Below, piece by piece: positions 23,420-31,703 of a stretch of DNA of 36,193 nucleotides. The translations under genes and the position numbers were made by a program. The stretch covers positions 1-36,193 of the forward strand of contig CAZOJP010000020.1 in assembly GCA_964580155.1 (NCBI GenBank), written 5' to 3'. Position 1 is the first letter of the stretch. The number at the start of each line of letters is the position of its first letter. The notes under the pieces are model-generated. The model was not told the origin of the DNA, ran no database searches, and saw only the letters and a list, made by a program, of their open reading frames with translations. Source of the DNA: Intestinibacillus sp964580155. Its GTDB lineage: Bacteria; Bacillota; Clostridia; Oscillospirales; Butyricicoccaceae.

Positions 23420-24037
23420 TCAGGTTGCAGGCGGCTGTGTCAGCGTGCCGTCGGGCGCGCTTTCGGGGATGTCGGAGGCGGACGGCGGCTGCGCCGCAGC
23501 GTCCTCCTGCGCGGGGGTGGGCGCGTCGGGCTGCTGCTCCTGCCGGGGCGCGGTGGTCTGTGCCGATGGATGCTCCGCGATGCCGTGGATGAAGCCGTTT
23601 GTATCCGCCGAGCTGATGTCCGCGGCAATCACGCGGTTTTTGTAGAGCACAAGGCTCGCGGTCACATCCTCAACGTTGCCGGGATAGCTTTGCAGCGGAT
23701 AGCTGTACAGCGTGGCATGCTTGCCGCGATACTTCGTAAGATCGAGCCCCTGCTTTTGCTGCAGCGCGTTATACTCGGTGTAGGCCTCGTCAAATGCCTT
23801 GGGGATCTGCACCTCCATTTCGACCGCGGGCGCTGCCGCCGGCTCCCAGCCGAAGGCGCGCAAATAGGCGATGCGCTCGGCGTTTGTTTCCAGATTCTGT
23901 GCAATTTCGCCGGTGCTCGCCGCGACCGACTGCGCAGCGCGGGGCGTCAGCGCGCTGATTCCCCAAATCACCGCGCACAACGCCGCCAGTCCGATTGCGA
24001 TTTTTTTGACCGATATCTTGGCTGCAAATACGATCAT
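23420..24037 (-). CDS. DUF4830 domain-containing membrane-anchored protein
   Basis: A 205-residue protein with an N-terminal membrane segment (residues 10-30, IAIGLAALCAVIWGISALTP). The DUF4830 domain spans about residues 45-150 (RIAYLRAFGWEPA, IPKAFDEAYTEYNALQQKQG, LDLTKYRGK, GFIHGI). A 50-residue tail rich in Pro, Gln and Ala follows. Function is unknown; the family is found mostly in Clostridia and is predicted to be extracytoplasmic. The ATG ending at 24037 has AGGAGGGG upstream; the frame is open 12 codons further without a site. It is convergent with the glycosidase gene, no operon partner. Confidence 0.82.
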   Translation of the reverse strand: MIVFAAKISVKKIAIGLAALCAVIWGISALTPRAAQSVAASTGEIAQNLETNAERIAYLRAFGWEPAAAPAVEMEVQIPKAFDEAYTEYNALQQKQGLDLTKYRGKHATLYSYPLQSYPGNVEDVTASLVLYKNRVIAADISSADTNGFIHGIAEHPSAQTTAPRQEQQPDAPTPAQEDAAAQPPSASDIPESAPDGTLTQPPAT

Positions 24038-24116
24038 TGTACTACCCCTCCTGTTACGATGTCCATATCCCATTCTATGGACAGGCGCGGGAGGATAGAA
24101 CTGCGCAGCGCAACAA

Positions 24117-24165
24117 ATTAAAATACGGTCTGCTATTAAAATAAATTTGATAGCAGACCGTATTT
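24117..24165 (-). terminator. Intrinsic terminator of the EF-G paralogue gene
   Basis: A perfect 16-bp stem (AAATACGGTCTGCTAT, 24121-24136, with its complement, 24150-24165) follows the stop on the minus strand and ends in TTTTAATTTGTT. Confidence 0.9.
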
Positions 24166-24177
24166 AGTTTTGTCGGA

Positions 24178-26256
24178 TTATTCGTCTTCCAGCAGACGGC
24201 TCTTGCTCTCTGCGATGATTTTTTCCTGCACGGGTGCGGGTGCCTCATCGTAGCGCTCAAAGTGCGAAGTGAAGCTGCCGCGTCCCTGCGTCATAGAGCG
24301 CAGCGTGATGGCATAGTCCGACAGCTCGCTCATCGGTGCTTCCGCCATGATTTGCTGGCCGCCGTCGTCGGTCGGGTCCATGCCCATGATACGGCCGCGG
24401 CGCTTGTTGAGGTCGCCGATGACATCGCCCATGTAGCTGTCGGGCACAACGACCTTCAGCGAGCAGATCGGCTCGAGCAGCACCGGGCTTGCCTGCGGCA
24501 TGCCGGCCTTATAGGCAAGGCGCGCCGCCATTTTGAAGGACAGCTCGTTCGAGTCCACATCGTGGTAGGAGCCGTCAATCAGCGTCGCGTGCAGCCCGAC
24601 AAGCGGATAGCCCGCGAGCACACCGCGCTCCATCGCCTCGCGGATGCCCTTGTCGACCGCGGGGTGGAAGTTTTTCGGAACCGAGCCGCCGAAGATGCGC
24701 TCGTCAAACAGGTAATCGCCCTCGGCATAGGGGGCAAAGTCCATCTTAACATGACCGAACTGGCCGTGTCCGCCCGACTGCTTCTTGTGTCGGCCCTCCA
24801 CCGTGACCTTTTTGCGAATGGTCTCGCGATAGGGGACGATCGGTGCTTCCAGGAGAACCTCGGCGCCGAATTTGCTCTTGAGCTTGGAGCAAATGACCTC
24901 CAGATGGATGTCGCCCGCGCCGGAGATGATCTGCTGCTTGGTTTCCGGGTTGAAGTAGGTGTCAAAGCTCGGATCCTCATCGCGCAGCTTGGCAAGACCG
25001 GAGACGATTTTTTCCTCCGTGCCCTTGACCTTGGCGACAATTGCCTGCGAATAGCACGGCTCGGCGATGGGGAAGCTGTCAAGCTGTACGCGGCGCACGG
25101 ACATGGACAGCGTGTCACCGGTTTTGGTGGTGACGAGTTTGGATACCGCGCCGATGTCGCCGCAGCCGATTTCGTCGACCTCGGTCGTCTTTTTGCCGCA
25201 GACCGTGAAGATATGGCTGAGTTTTTCGTTGGCCTCCGCGCGCTTGTTGACAAGCGTCATGTCGCGCTTGACCGTGCCGCTGAATACCTTGAAGAAAGAG
25301 AAGCGGCCGTATTGGTCCGCCGTGGTTTTGAAAACAAACAGGCAGGTGGAGCCGTTCGGCGTGCTGGCGATTTCGATGAGCTCGCCCTTGTCGTCCTCGG
25401 TCACCTCCGCCGGAGACTCGTCGGGGGAGGGCATGTAGTCCGTGATGCCCTTGAGCAGCGCATAGGAGCCGATGCCGTTGAGCGCGGAGCCGCAGAAGAC
25501 GGGCGCGATGACCTGGCTGCGCACGCCCTGACGGACGCCTGCGATCAGCTCGGTGTCGGAAAATTCCTCGCCGGCAAAATAGCGCTCCATGAGATCCTCG
25601 GACAGCTCTGCGATGTTTTCGCACAGCGCGGCGCGGTGCTGGTTGACGCGGTCGACCATATTTTCCGGAATCGGGATTTCGACGCGCTCGGTGCCGTTCA
25701 TTTTGTAGGCCTTGCGGATGACGCAGTCGACAATGCCGACGGTTTCGCGGTTGCCCTCGAAAATCGGGACGACGATCGGACAGACCGACGTGCCGAATGC
25801 TTTCTGTAATTTATGTAGCGACGTGTAATAGTCGGAATTTTCTTCATCAATGCGAGAAATATAGAACATACGCGGCATTTTGCGATCGACCACGCGTTTC
25901 CATGCCTTCTCGGTGCCGACCGATGGGCCGGACTTGCCCGGTACGACAATCAGGCCGCTGTCGCTCACACGCAGCGCCGCGTGCACTTCGCTTTCGAAGT
26001 CGAAGAAGCCCGGCGTGTCGAGCAGGTTGACCTTGCAGTTCATAAATGTCAGCGGTGCGACCGCTGTGCTGATGGTGAAGTGTCTCTTCACCTCTTCAGG
26101 ATCGAAATCGCATACGGTATTGCCATCGGAGACCTTGCCGATACGATCCGTGACACCGGCAGTGAACAGCAGACTTTCGACGAGCGAGGTCTTGCCGTCA
26201 CTGCCATGTCCCATTACGCAGACATTCCTGATTTTGCTGACCGAAAAACTAGCCAT
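24178..26256 (-). CDS. Elongation factor G-like GTPase, divergent paralogue
   Basis: A 692-residue five-domain translational GTPase. The G1 loop reads GHGSDGKTS in place of the AHIDAGKTT form, G3 is the normal DTPG (LLDTPGFFDFE), and G4 reads ISRIDEEN where NKxD is usual, so both the Asn and the Lys that recognise guanine are changed. Domains II-V are full length, including HKKQSGGHGQFGHVKMDF in domain IV and GDVIGDLNKRRGRIMGM in domain V. Canonical EF-G is almost certainly elsewhere (beside tuf). The paralogue's role is not known; the family is widespread in Firmicutes and may act in stress or ribosome rescue. GGGAG precedes the ATG; a strong promoter lies upstream. Confidence 0.92.
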   Translation of the reverse strand: MASFSVSKIRNVCVMGHGSDGKTSLVESLLFTAGVTDRIGKVSDGNTVCDFDPEEVKRHFTISTAVAPLTFMNCKVNLLDTPGFFDFESEVHAALRVSDSGLIVVPGKSGPSVGTEKAWKRVVDRKMPRMFYISRIDEENSDYYTSLHKLQKAFGTSVCPIVVPIFEGNRETVGIVDCVIRKAYKMNGTERVEIPIPENMVDRVNQHRAALCENIAELSEDLMERYFAGEEFSDTELIAGVRQGVRSQVIAPVFCGSALNGIGSYALLKGITDYMPSPDESPAEVTEDDKGELIEIASTPNGSTCLFVFKTTADQYGRFSFFKVFSGTVKRDMTLVNKRAEANEKLSHIFTVCGKKTTEVDEIGCGDIGAVSKLVTTKTGDTLSMSVRRVQLDSFPIAEPCYSQAIVAKVKGTEEKIVSGLAKLRDEDPSFDTYFNPETKQQIISGAGDIHLEVICSKLKSKFGAEVLLEAPIVPYRETIRKKVTVEGRHKKQSGGHGQFGHVKMDFAPYAEGDYLFDERIFGGSVPKNFHPAVDKGIREAMERGVLAGYPLVGLHATLIDGSYHDVDSNELSFKMAARLAYKAGMPQASPVLLEPICSLKVVVPDSYMGDVIGDLNKRRGRIMGMDPTDDGGQQIMAEAPMSELSDYAITLRSMTQGRGSFTSHFERYDEAPAPVQEKIIAESKSRLLEDE

Positions 26257-26339
26257 AAATTAACACACTCCCTGCGATTTGACTTGATCTGCGCCCGAAA
26301 GCGCAGGCTTTTTATGGGGGATCTAAAATCCTTGTTGTA

Positions 26340-26368
26340 ATTGTACACTATTTCCTGTGTGAGTGCAA
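26340..26368 (-). promoter_or_regulatory. Promoter for the EF-G paralogue
   Basis: On the minus strand TTGCAC (26368-26363) and TACAAT (26345-26340) with a 17-base spacer, about 85 bases before the start codon. Confidence 0.78.
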
Positions 26369-26445
26369 CGCATTTTTTGTATATTCCGAACAAATTACAA
26401 GAAATTCTGAAAATCGCGCGTATGCGCACCGAACGCGGCGGTGCA

Positions 26446-26480
26446 TAAAAAAAGAGACCGGCAACAAAACCGGTCTCTTC
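26446..26480 (-). terminator. Intrinsic terminator of the pseudo-P-type ATPase gene
   Basis: AGAGACCGG (26453-26461) pairs with CCGGTCTCT (26470-26478); on the minus strand it is followed by seven T. Confidence 0.92.
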
Positions 26481-26515
26481 GGGTGCGAAAACCTCGAGAA
26501 ATTGCAAAAAAACGG

Positions 26516-28579
26516 TCAGATGCGCTTTCTGGTACTCAGCGTCATCAGGAATACGGGGAGATACCACAGCAGCAGATACAGCAGCAGATTTTTAGGCTGC
26601 AGCGCTTCAAACGCGGCGAGATGCTCCAGATAGAACACGAGCAGCACGCCGCACACGCCGGAAAAAGCGCCGAGCGACAGATTGGTGCGCACCGCCGTGC
26701 CCAGCCGTGCACAGCTGTGCAAAAGCTGTGCAAAGGGGACGATGCCGTCGTGCGACAGGATGCCGCAGACGGCATCCTGCTCCGAGGGCTGCGGCGCGTC
26801 CGAGCCCTCCTGCGTCGTGTCGGAGCGCAGCTCGAACAGGCTGTCCACCATGGAGGGGGTGATGTTAAAGTCGCGCGTGGCGAGCAGGGGATGGATGCGC
26901 AGCCGGCGCAGCGCGTGCAGCGCACTGTAGGTTTGCGCGGAGGGGTGATAGGTCAGCGCGAACGCGCCCGCTACCTGATTGTTGATGACGACGAATACGC
27001 CGTTTTCGATGCCGTGAATATCGCGCATGCGAATGTGCAGCTTGATGAGGAACGCCGCCGTGCCGACGAGCACGCTGTCCCCACCGATGTCGGCGGACAG
27101 GCCGCCGCTTTCGTATTGCAGCACGTTTGTCGCCTTGACCGGACGGCCGTACTGCTCGCGCAGCGATTCGGAAAACACGCGGCCGATTTCCAGACCGCGG
27201 CCGCCTGTGACCGCGGCGGCATAGGACAGCAGCTTTTCCGGACTGTAATTGCCATAGTTGCGTATGCCGTCAATCGTGATCGAGCCGGCCGGGAAGAGAT
27301 CCCGATCGGTCAGTACCGCCTGCTTGGAGCGGCGCAGCATCCCTGCGCTGTGCGTGCCCGCAATCGCCGCGCCTTCGGTCAGCAGACGGCGCGAAACGTT
27401 GCGGTAAGCGGTTCCGGAGGCGCAGAGCAGGCCGAGCGGTGCGCTCACGGAAAGCAAGCCGGACAGCGCCCAGAAAAAGCGCGAGGGAACGCCCTGCGCG
27501 ACCGAGACAACGAGCGCAAAAATGATCGACGCGGCGAGCAGAACGGGCGCGTACACCGAGGAAAACCGCTGCGCCACATCGGGCTTTTCCATTTCGATCA
27601 GGAAGGGAACCGCATCCCGAAGATCGGTTTTGAGCGCGGTACGCGATGCTTTTGCACCCTCACGGTGCATATAAACACCCGTGGGCTGGGCCGACAGCGT
27701 GGATGCCTTGAACGCGCGATGCCGGCCGGTATACCACGCTCTTTCGTCCTGCATCGCGGCAAACAGCAGCAGCAGAGACAGCGCGCAGTAGGGCAGCAGC
27801 CCGCCCCAGTCCGGCTTGAGGATGATGGTGACACCGTGCGCAAGCGTGGACAGGCAGGCGCACGCAACCAGCGTGCGACGGTTGGCCGCCCCGGTGAAGA
27901 GCGCATACAGCCCGCCGCCGACGATATCGACCGCGAACAGCATCGCGATAAACTCCATGACGAGCATCGCGAGCACGGTCGTGACGGTCGCGGTTTCGTA
28001 CTTCAGCAGCGCGGGCACGGGCCAGCCCATGCCGCCCGCAAGGGTCAGGTAGGTGACACCGGCAAACAGCAGCGCGACGGGCACGCTGCGCGCCGTAAGC
28101 GAGCGCGCACGTCGCAGGCACGCGGTCTGCGCGGCGCGGGGGTCGCGCGGCTCATAGAGCGGCTCTTCCTGCGCGCGTTCCGCTTCTTTTTTGCGGCGCT
28201 TTTCCTGCTTGCGGTATTCTTTTTCGGATAATTCCGGGGGTGCGGCGGACGGCTGCGGCGCAGCCGGTGCCGTGGGAGCTGCCGGTGCGGACGAAGCCGC
28301 CGGTGCAGCCGATGCCGCGGGCGCGGCGGATGCGCGCGGGGTCTCGACGGCCTGAAACTGCGCGCGCTGCGCCGCGGGGGTGGTGAAAGACGGTGCCGGC
28401 CGCAGGTTTTCCACACGCTTTTGCTTGCCTTGCTCAATCTCACGAACCGTGCCCCCAACCTCCGCGATGATCGCGTCGACATCGAAGCCCTCGCTGTCGG
28501 CGATGTCGAGTGCGTCGACATCGCCGATCAGCTTGCGGATCTCGGAGAGATCCTGTGTGTCCATGATATTCTTTTTCAT
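26516..28579 (-). CDS. P-type ATPase-like membrane protein lacking the catalytic motif, function unknown
   Basis: A 687-residue protein. Residues 1-75 are a soluble acidic region. Residues 75-115 are Ala/Pro/Ser low complexity, then a charged segment (EKEYRKQEKRRKKEAERAQ). From about 160 there are several membrane segments, and the last two lie at the C-terminus (about 635-680). The middle matches the layout of a P-type ATPase: a membrane pair ending in LSVSAPLGLLCASGTAYRN, then AAIAG and VLTDRDLFPAGSITIDGI where DKTGTLT is expected. ESGGLSADIGGDSVLVG follows like an N-domain. The GDGxND hinge motif is absent, so ATP-driven transport is unlikely. The ATG is 2 bases after the rlmB stop, and its AGGAGA site lies inside rlmB, so the genes are coupled. 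Confidence 0.8.
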   Translation of the reverse strand: MKKNIMDTQDLSEIRKLIGDVDALDIADSEGFDVDAIIAEVGGTVREIEQGKQKRVENLRPAPSFTTPAAQRAQFQAVETPRASAAPAASAAPAASSAPAAPTAPAAPQPSAAPPELSEKEYRKQEKRRKKEAERAQEEPLYEPRDPRAAQTACLRRARSLTARSVPVALLFAGVTYLTLAGGMGWPVPALLKYETATVTTVLAMLVMEFIAMLFAVDIVGGGLYALFTGAANRRTLVACACLSTLAHGVTIILKPDWGGLLPYCALSLLLLFAAMQDERAWYTGRHRAFKASTLSAQPTGVYMHREGAKASRTALKTDLRDAVPFLIEMEKPDVAQRFSSVYAPVLLAASIIFALVVSVAQGVPSRFFWALSGLLSVSAPLGLLCASGTAYRNVSRRLLTEGAAIAGTHSAGMLRRSKQAVLTDRDLFPAGSITIDGIRNYGNYSPEKLLSYAAAVTGGRGLEIGRVFSESLREQYGRPVKATNVLQYESGGLSADIGGDSVLVGTAAFLIKLHIRMRDIHGIENGVFVVINNQVAGAFALTYHPSAQTYSALHALRRLRIHPLLATRDFNITPSMVDSLFELRSDTTQEGSDAPQPSEQDAVCGILSHDGIVPFAQLLHSCARLGTAVRTNLSLGAFSGVCGVLLVFYLEHLAAFEALQPKNLLLYLLLWYLPVFLMTLSTRKRI

Positions 28580-28581
28580 GC

Positions 28582-29394
28582 CTATTTCATCTCCTGCTCG
28601 CCGTGGGTGCGGCGGCGCACCGCCTCATAGAGCAAAACCGCCGCCGCATTGGAGGCGTTGAGCGAGTTGACCCGTCCGCGCATGGGGATGCTCACGATAA
28701 AGTCGCATTTTTCGCGCACAATGCGCGACAGCCCCGCGCCCTCCGAGCCGATGACAAGCGCTGCCGCGCCCGCGAAATCCGCGTCATAGAGCGCTACGTT
28801 GCCGTCGGCCTCCGCGCCGAAAATCCACACGCCGCGCTCCTTCAGCGCGTCGATGGTCTGGGCGAGGTTCGTCGCCTTGTGCACGGCGATGTGCTCGAGT
28901 GCACCTGCCGAGGCGCGCGCTGTGACCGCGGTCAGCCCTGCGGCGCGGCGCTTGGGGATGATGATGCCGTGCGCGCCCGCGGACTCCGCGGAGCGGATGA
29001 TCGCGCCCAGATTGTGCGGATCCTCAATGCCGTCGCACACGACAAAGAGCGGCGCTTCACCCGCCGTCTGCGCCGCGTCAAACAGCGCGTCGAGCGTGGC
29101 ATATTCGTGCGCGGCCGCCTGGGCAATCACGCCTTGATGGGCATGCGTCACGCTCATCGCATCGAGCTTGCGGCGGTCGCATTCCTGCACGGGGATGCCG
29201 CGCGATTTTGCCAGCGCGTATACGTCCTGCATGCGCCCGCCCTGTCCGGACGCGAGGAACAGCTTGTCAACCGGTCGCTCGGAGCGCAGCAGCTCGAGCA
29301 CCGCGTTGCGCCCTTCGATGAGTGCGCCCTCGACGTCGAGCTCGGGTGCTTCGCGGCGATCGTGCGGACGATGCGGTCGTTTCATTTGGTTCAT
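28582..29394 (-). CDS. rlmB: 23S rRNA (guanosine-2'-O-)-methyltransferase, TrmH/SpoU family
   Basis: A 270-residue SPOUT methyltransferase that uses S-adenosylmethionine to methylate a ribose in rRNA. An N-terminal substrate-binding domain (VEGALIEGRNAVLELL) precedes the catalytic part. Motif 1 is DPHNLGAIIRSAE near residue 124, motif 2 ALVIGSEGAGLS near 205 and motif 3 IPMRGRVNSLNASNAAAVLLYE near 232. RlmB modifies G2251 in E. coli; a related target is likely but not proven. The ATG at 29394 has GGAGA 7 bases upstream; the frame is open 33 codons earlier but across the promoter. First gene of a unit with the pseudo-P-type ATPase. Confidence 0.92.
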   Translation of the reverse strand: MNQMKRPHRPHDRREAPELDVEGALIEGRNAVLELLRSERPVDKLFLASGQGGRMQDVYALAKSRGIPVQECDRRKLDAMSVTHAHQGVIAQAAAHEYATLDALFDAAQTAGEAPLFVVCDGIEDPHNLGAIIRSAESAGAHGIIIPKRRAAGLTAVTARASAGALEHIAVHKATNLAQTIDALKERGVWIFGAEADGNVALYDADFAGAAALVIGSEGAGLSRIVREKCDFIVSIPMRGRVNSLNASNAAAVLLYEAVRRRTHGEQEMK

Positions 29395-29463
29395 TTTATT
29401 TTCTCCGTTGTCGGTGATGATTTTTGGAAGGATGCCGGCAGGGGCCGGAACCGATACGGTTTT

Positions 29464-29493
29464 ATTATAGCACAAACGCCGCACCCGATACAA
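29464..29493 (-). promoter_or_regulatory. Promoter for rlmB
   Basis: On the minus strand TTGTAT (29493-29488) and TATAAT (29469-29464) with an 18-base spacer, 70 bases before rlmB. The -35 sits in the loop of a hairpin that follows lysC. Confidence 0.7.
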
Positions 29494-29504
29494 CGGGCGC
29501 GGCG
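29477..29504 (-). terminator. Terminator-like hairpin after lysC
   Basis: CGCCGCACCCG (29477-29487) pairs with CGGGCGCGGCG (29494-29504), 10 of 11 bases, loop ATACAA. On the minus strand it is followed only by TTTGTG, so it may be a weak terminator. Confidence 0.5.
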
Positions 29505-29525
29505 CAAAATGCAGGGAAAAAGGGT

Positions 29526-30734
29526 TTAGTTGTTGAAAAACTTGTCGTGGATCGCCTTGATCGCGCGTTCGCTGTCCTCCTCGTTGATGAGGACGGAGAT
29601 TTTGATTTCCGAGGTCGAAATCATGCGGATGTTGATGTTCGCGCCCGCGAGCGCTTCGAACATCTTGGCGGCAACCCCCGGATTGGACGCCATACCCGCG
29701 CCGACGATGGAAACCTTGGCAACCTCGGTGTTGACGCTGACCGCTTCGTAGCCCAGCATTTGCTTGTTTTCCTCAAGGAGGGCGGAGACCATCTCAGCGT
29801 TGTCCTCGGGGATTGTGAAGGAGATGGATTTTTTGCCGTTCTTGCCGACCGACTGCAGAATGATGTCGACGTTGACCTTATGCTTCGCGAGCAGAGAGAA
29901 CACCTTAAATGCAACGCCCGGCGTGTCGTCGAGGTTGATAATGGCGACACGCGCGCACTTATTGTCGCGGGCGATGCCGCTGACGATCATTTTTTCCATG
30001 TTAGAGCCCTCCTTGACTTTGGTACCCGGATGACGGGTAAAGCTGGATACGACCTCAAGGTCGACGTTATACTTCTTTGCCATTTCGACGGAGCGATTGT
30101 GCAGCACCTGCGCGCCGAGGGTCGCAAGCTCCAGCATTTCGTCGTATGTGATTTCCTCAAGCTTGCGCGCGTCGGGCACAATGCGCGGATCCGCGGTGTA
30201 AATGCCGTCGACGTCGGTGTAGATTTGGCACAAATCCGCGCCCAGCGTTGCCGCAATCGAAACGGCGGAGGTGTCCGAGCCGCCGCGGCCCAGCGTGGTT
30301 ACATCGCCGAATTTGTTGATGCCCTGAAAGCCCGATACGATGACAATGCGCTTTTGGTCCAGCTCGTTGCGGATGCGCTCGCCGTTGACGCGGCGGATGC
30401 GCGCGTCGCCGTAGGCGCTGTTTGTTTCCATACCCGCCTGCCAGCCGGTCAGCGAAACGACGGGGAAGCCCAGCGCCTCAATCGTCATCGCGAGCAGCGA
30501 CATGGAAATGAGTTCGCCGGTGTGCAGCAGAACGTCCATTTCGCGCTTGGAGGGCTGCTCGTTCAGCTCCATCGCTTTATCGATGAGGTCGTCCGTGGTA
30601 TCGCCCTGTGCGGAAACGACCACGACCACATCGTTGCCCCTGCGATAGTACGAGGTGACGATGTCCGCCACCTTGCGCAGGCGCTCGGCGTTTGCGACCG
30701 AAGAGCCGCCGAATTTTTGCACAATTATGCTCAT
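29526..30734 (-). CDS. lysC: Aspartate kinase
   Basis: A 402-residue aspartokinase, the first enzyme of the aspartate family pathway, phosphorylating aspartate. The kinase domain (about 1-240) has the KFGGSSVANAERL motif at the N-terminus, VSAQGDTTDDLI near residue 41, FQGINKFGDVTTLGRGGSDTSA near 150 (the nucleotide/substrate site) and YTDVDGIYTADPR near 186. Two ACT domains (about 265-400; VSIVGAGMASNPG in the second) suggest feedback inhibition by lysine and/or threonine. The ATG at 30734 follows AAGGAGG at a long spacing (about 13 bases). It is the last gene of the hom-thrB-lysC unit; a small hairpin (30757-30774) lies ahead of its ribosome binding site. Confidence 0.95.
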   Translation of the reverse strand: MSIIVQKFGGSSVANAERLRKVADIVTSYYRRGNDVVVVVSAQGDTTDDLIDKAMELNEQPSKREMDVLLHTGELISMSLLAMTIEALGFPVVSLTGWQAGMETNSAYGDARIRRVNGERIRNELDQKRIVIVSGFQGINKFGDVTTLGRGGSDTSAVSIAATLGADLCQIYTDVDGIYTADPRIVPDARKLEEITYDEMLELATLGAQVLHNRSVEMAKKYNVDLEVVSSFTRHPGTKVKEGSNMEKMIVSGIARDNKCARVAIINLDDTPGVAFKVFSLLAKHKVNVDIILQSVGKNGKKSISFTIPEDNAEMVSALLEENKQMLGYEAVSVNTEVAKVSIVGAGMASNPGVAAKMFEALAGANINIRMISTSEIKISVLINEEDSERAIKAIHDKFFNN

Positions 30735-30756
30735 AGTAACCTTATATCCTCCTTCA

Positions 30757-30774
30757 ACGGGCCGCAGAGCCCGT
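30757..30774. other. Intercistronic hairpin between thrB and lysC
   Basis: ACGGGC (30757-30762) pairs with GCCCGT (30769-30774), loop CGCAGA, just upstream of the lysC ribosome binding site. There is no T run, so it is not an obvious terminator. Confidence 0.5.
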
Positions 30775-30796
30775 CTTATGTATCCGTGATGGCTTG

Positions 30797-31687
30797 TCAG
30801 ATGATCTCGACGCGTGCGCCGGCCTCGTCGCAGTGCAGGCAGAGGGGCGTCCATGCCGGGAAGTTCTGCGCGCAGTACATTTGCGCACGCGACAGATAGG
30901 TGATGTCATGTGCGTCCACGATGGCGATAATGGACGGGCCTGCGCCCGAAATGAACGCGCCGAGCGCACCCATTGCGGTGGCCGCGTGCACGATATCGCG
31001 CCCGTTCGGGATGAGGTCGAAGCGGTAGGGCTGGTGCAGGCAGTCACCGACCGCAACACCGAGATTTTCCAGCTTGCCTGTCGTCAGCGAGCCGGCGAGC
31101 AGCGCGGCGCGTGACAGATTGAAGACCGCGTCGTGGTGCGCGACGGTTTGGGGGAGCACGCCGCGCGCCTTTTCGGTGGAAAGCTCAAAATTCGGGATGA
31201 AGGTGATGAAATCAACCTGGCCGTTCATCGGCACGCGCACGCTCCACACCTTGCCGTATTCGAGCAGGGCGACGCAGAAGCCGCCGAGAATCGCGGGGGT
31301 CGAGTTGTCAGGGTGCCCCTCGATTGAAGCGGCGAGATCGAGCACGTTTTGCTCATCCAGCGGATTGCCGAGCAGGGCGTTTGCGCCCAAAATACCCGCA
31401 ACCGTGCACGCAGAGGACGAGCCCAGACCGCGCGTTTGCGGAATGGCGCAATCTTCGACGATTTTCAGGCCGGAGAGCGGTTTTCCACAGATATCATACA
31501 CCTTTTTTGCGCACTGGTAAATCAAATTATTTTCATCCTTGGGGATGTCCGCGCCCGACACCTCGGAGATGTCGATGCGGTCGCTCTCCTCAAAGGTGAT
31601 CGTGTTGTACAGATCCAATGCGATGCCGATGCTGTCATAGCCCGAGCCCATGTTGGCGCTGGTTGCCGGTACCGTTACTTTTACCAT
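30797..31687 (-). CDS. thrB: Homoserine kinase
   Basis: A 296-residue GHMP-family kinase that phosphorylates homoserine for threonine synthesis. The N-terminal VPATSANMGSGYDSIGIALD, the ATP-binding IPQTRGLGSSSACTVAG near residue 87 and the C-terminal GAFISGAGPSIIAIVD near 248 are the three GHMP motifs. A GGGGAG site precedes the ATG. It lies 16 bases after hom and 62 bases before lysC. Threonine synthase (thrC), which uses its product, is not in the window. Confidence 0.95.
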   Translation of the reverse strand: MVKVTVPATSANMGSGYDSIGIALDLYNTITFEESDRIDISEVSGADIPKDENNLIYQCAKKVYDICGKPLSGLKIVEDCAIPQTRGLGSSSACTVAGILGANALLGNPLDEQNVLDLAASIEGHPDNSTPAILGGFCVALLEYGKVWSVRVPMNGQVDFITFIPNFELSTEKARGVLPQTVAHHDAVFNLSRAALLAGSLTTGKLENLGVAVGDCLHQPYRFDLIPNGRDIVHAATAMGALGAFISGAGPSIIAIVDAHDITYLSRAQMYCAQNFPAWTPLCLHCDEAGARVEII

Positions 31688-31703
31688 GTTCTCTCCCCTT
31701 TAT

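Noticed and set aside
24262..25809. Plus-strand open frame of 515 codons
   Set aside because: It lies wholly antisense to the EF-G paralogue and has an Ala/Asp/Arg composition with no recognisable domain.
26441..28231. Plus-strand open frame of 596 codons
   Set aside because: Antisense to the pseudo-P-type ATPase and starts in its terminator; no motif or start signal supports it.
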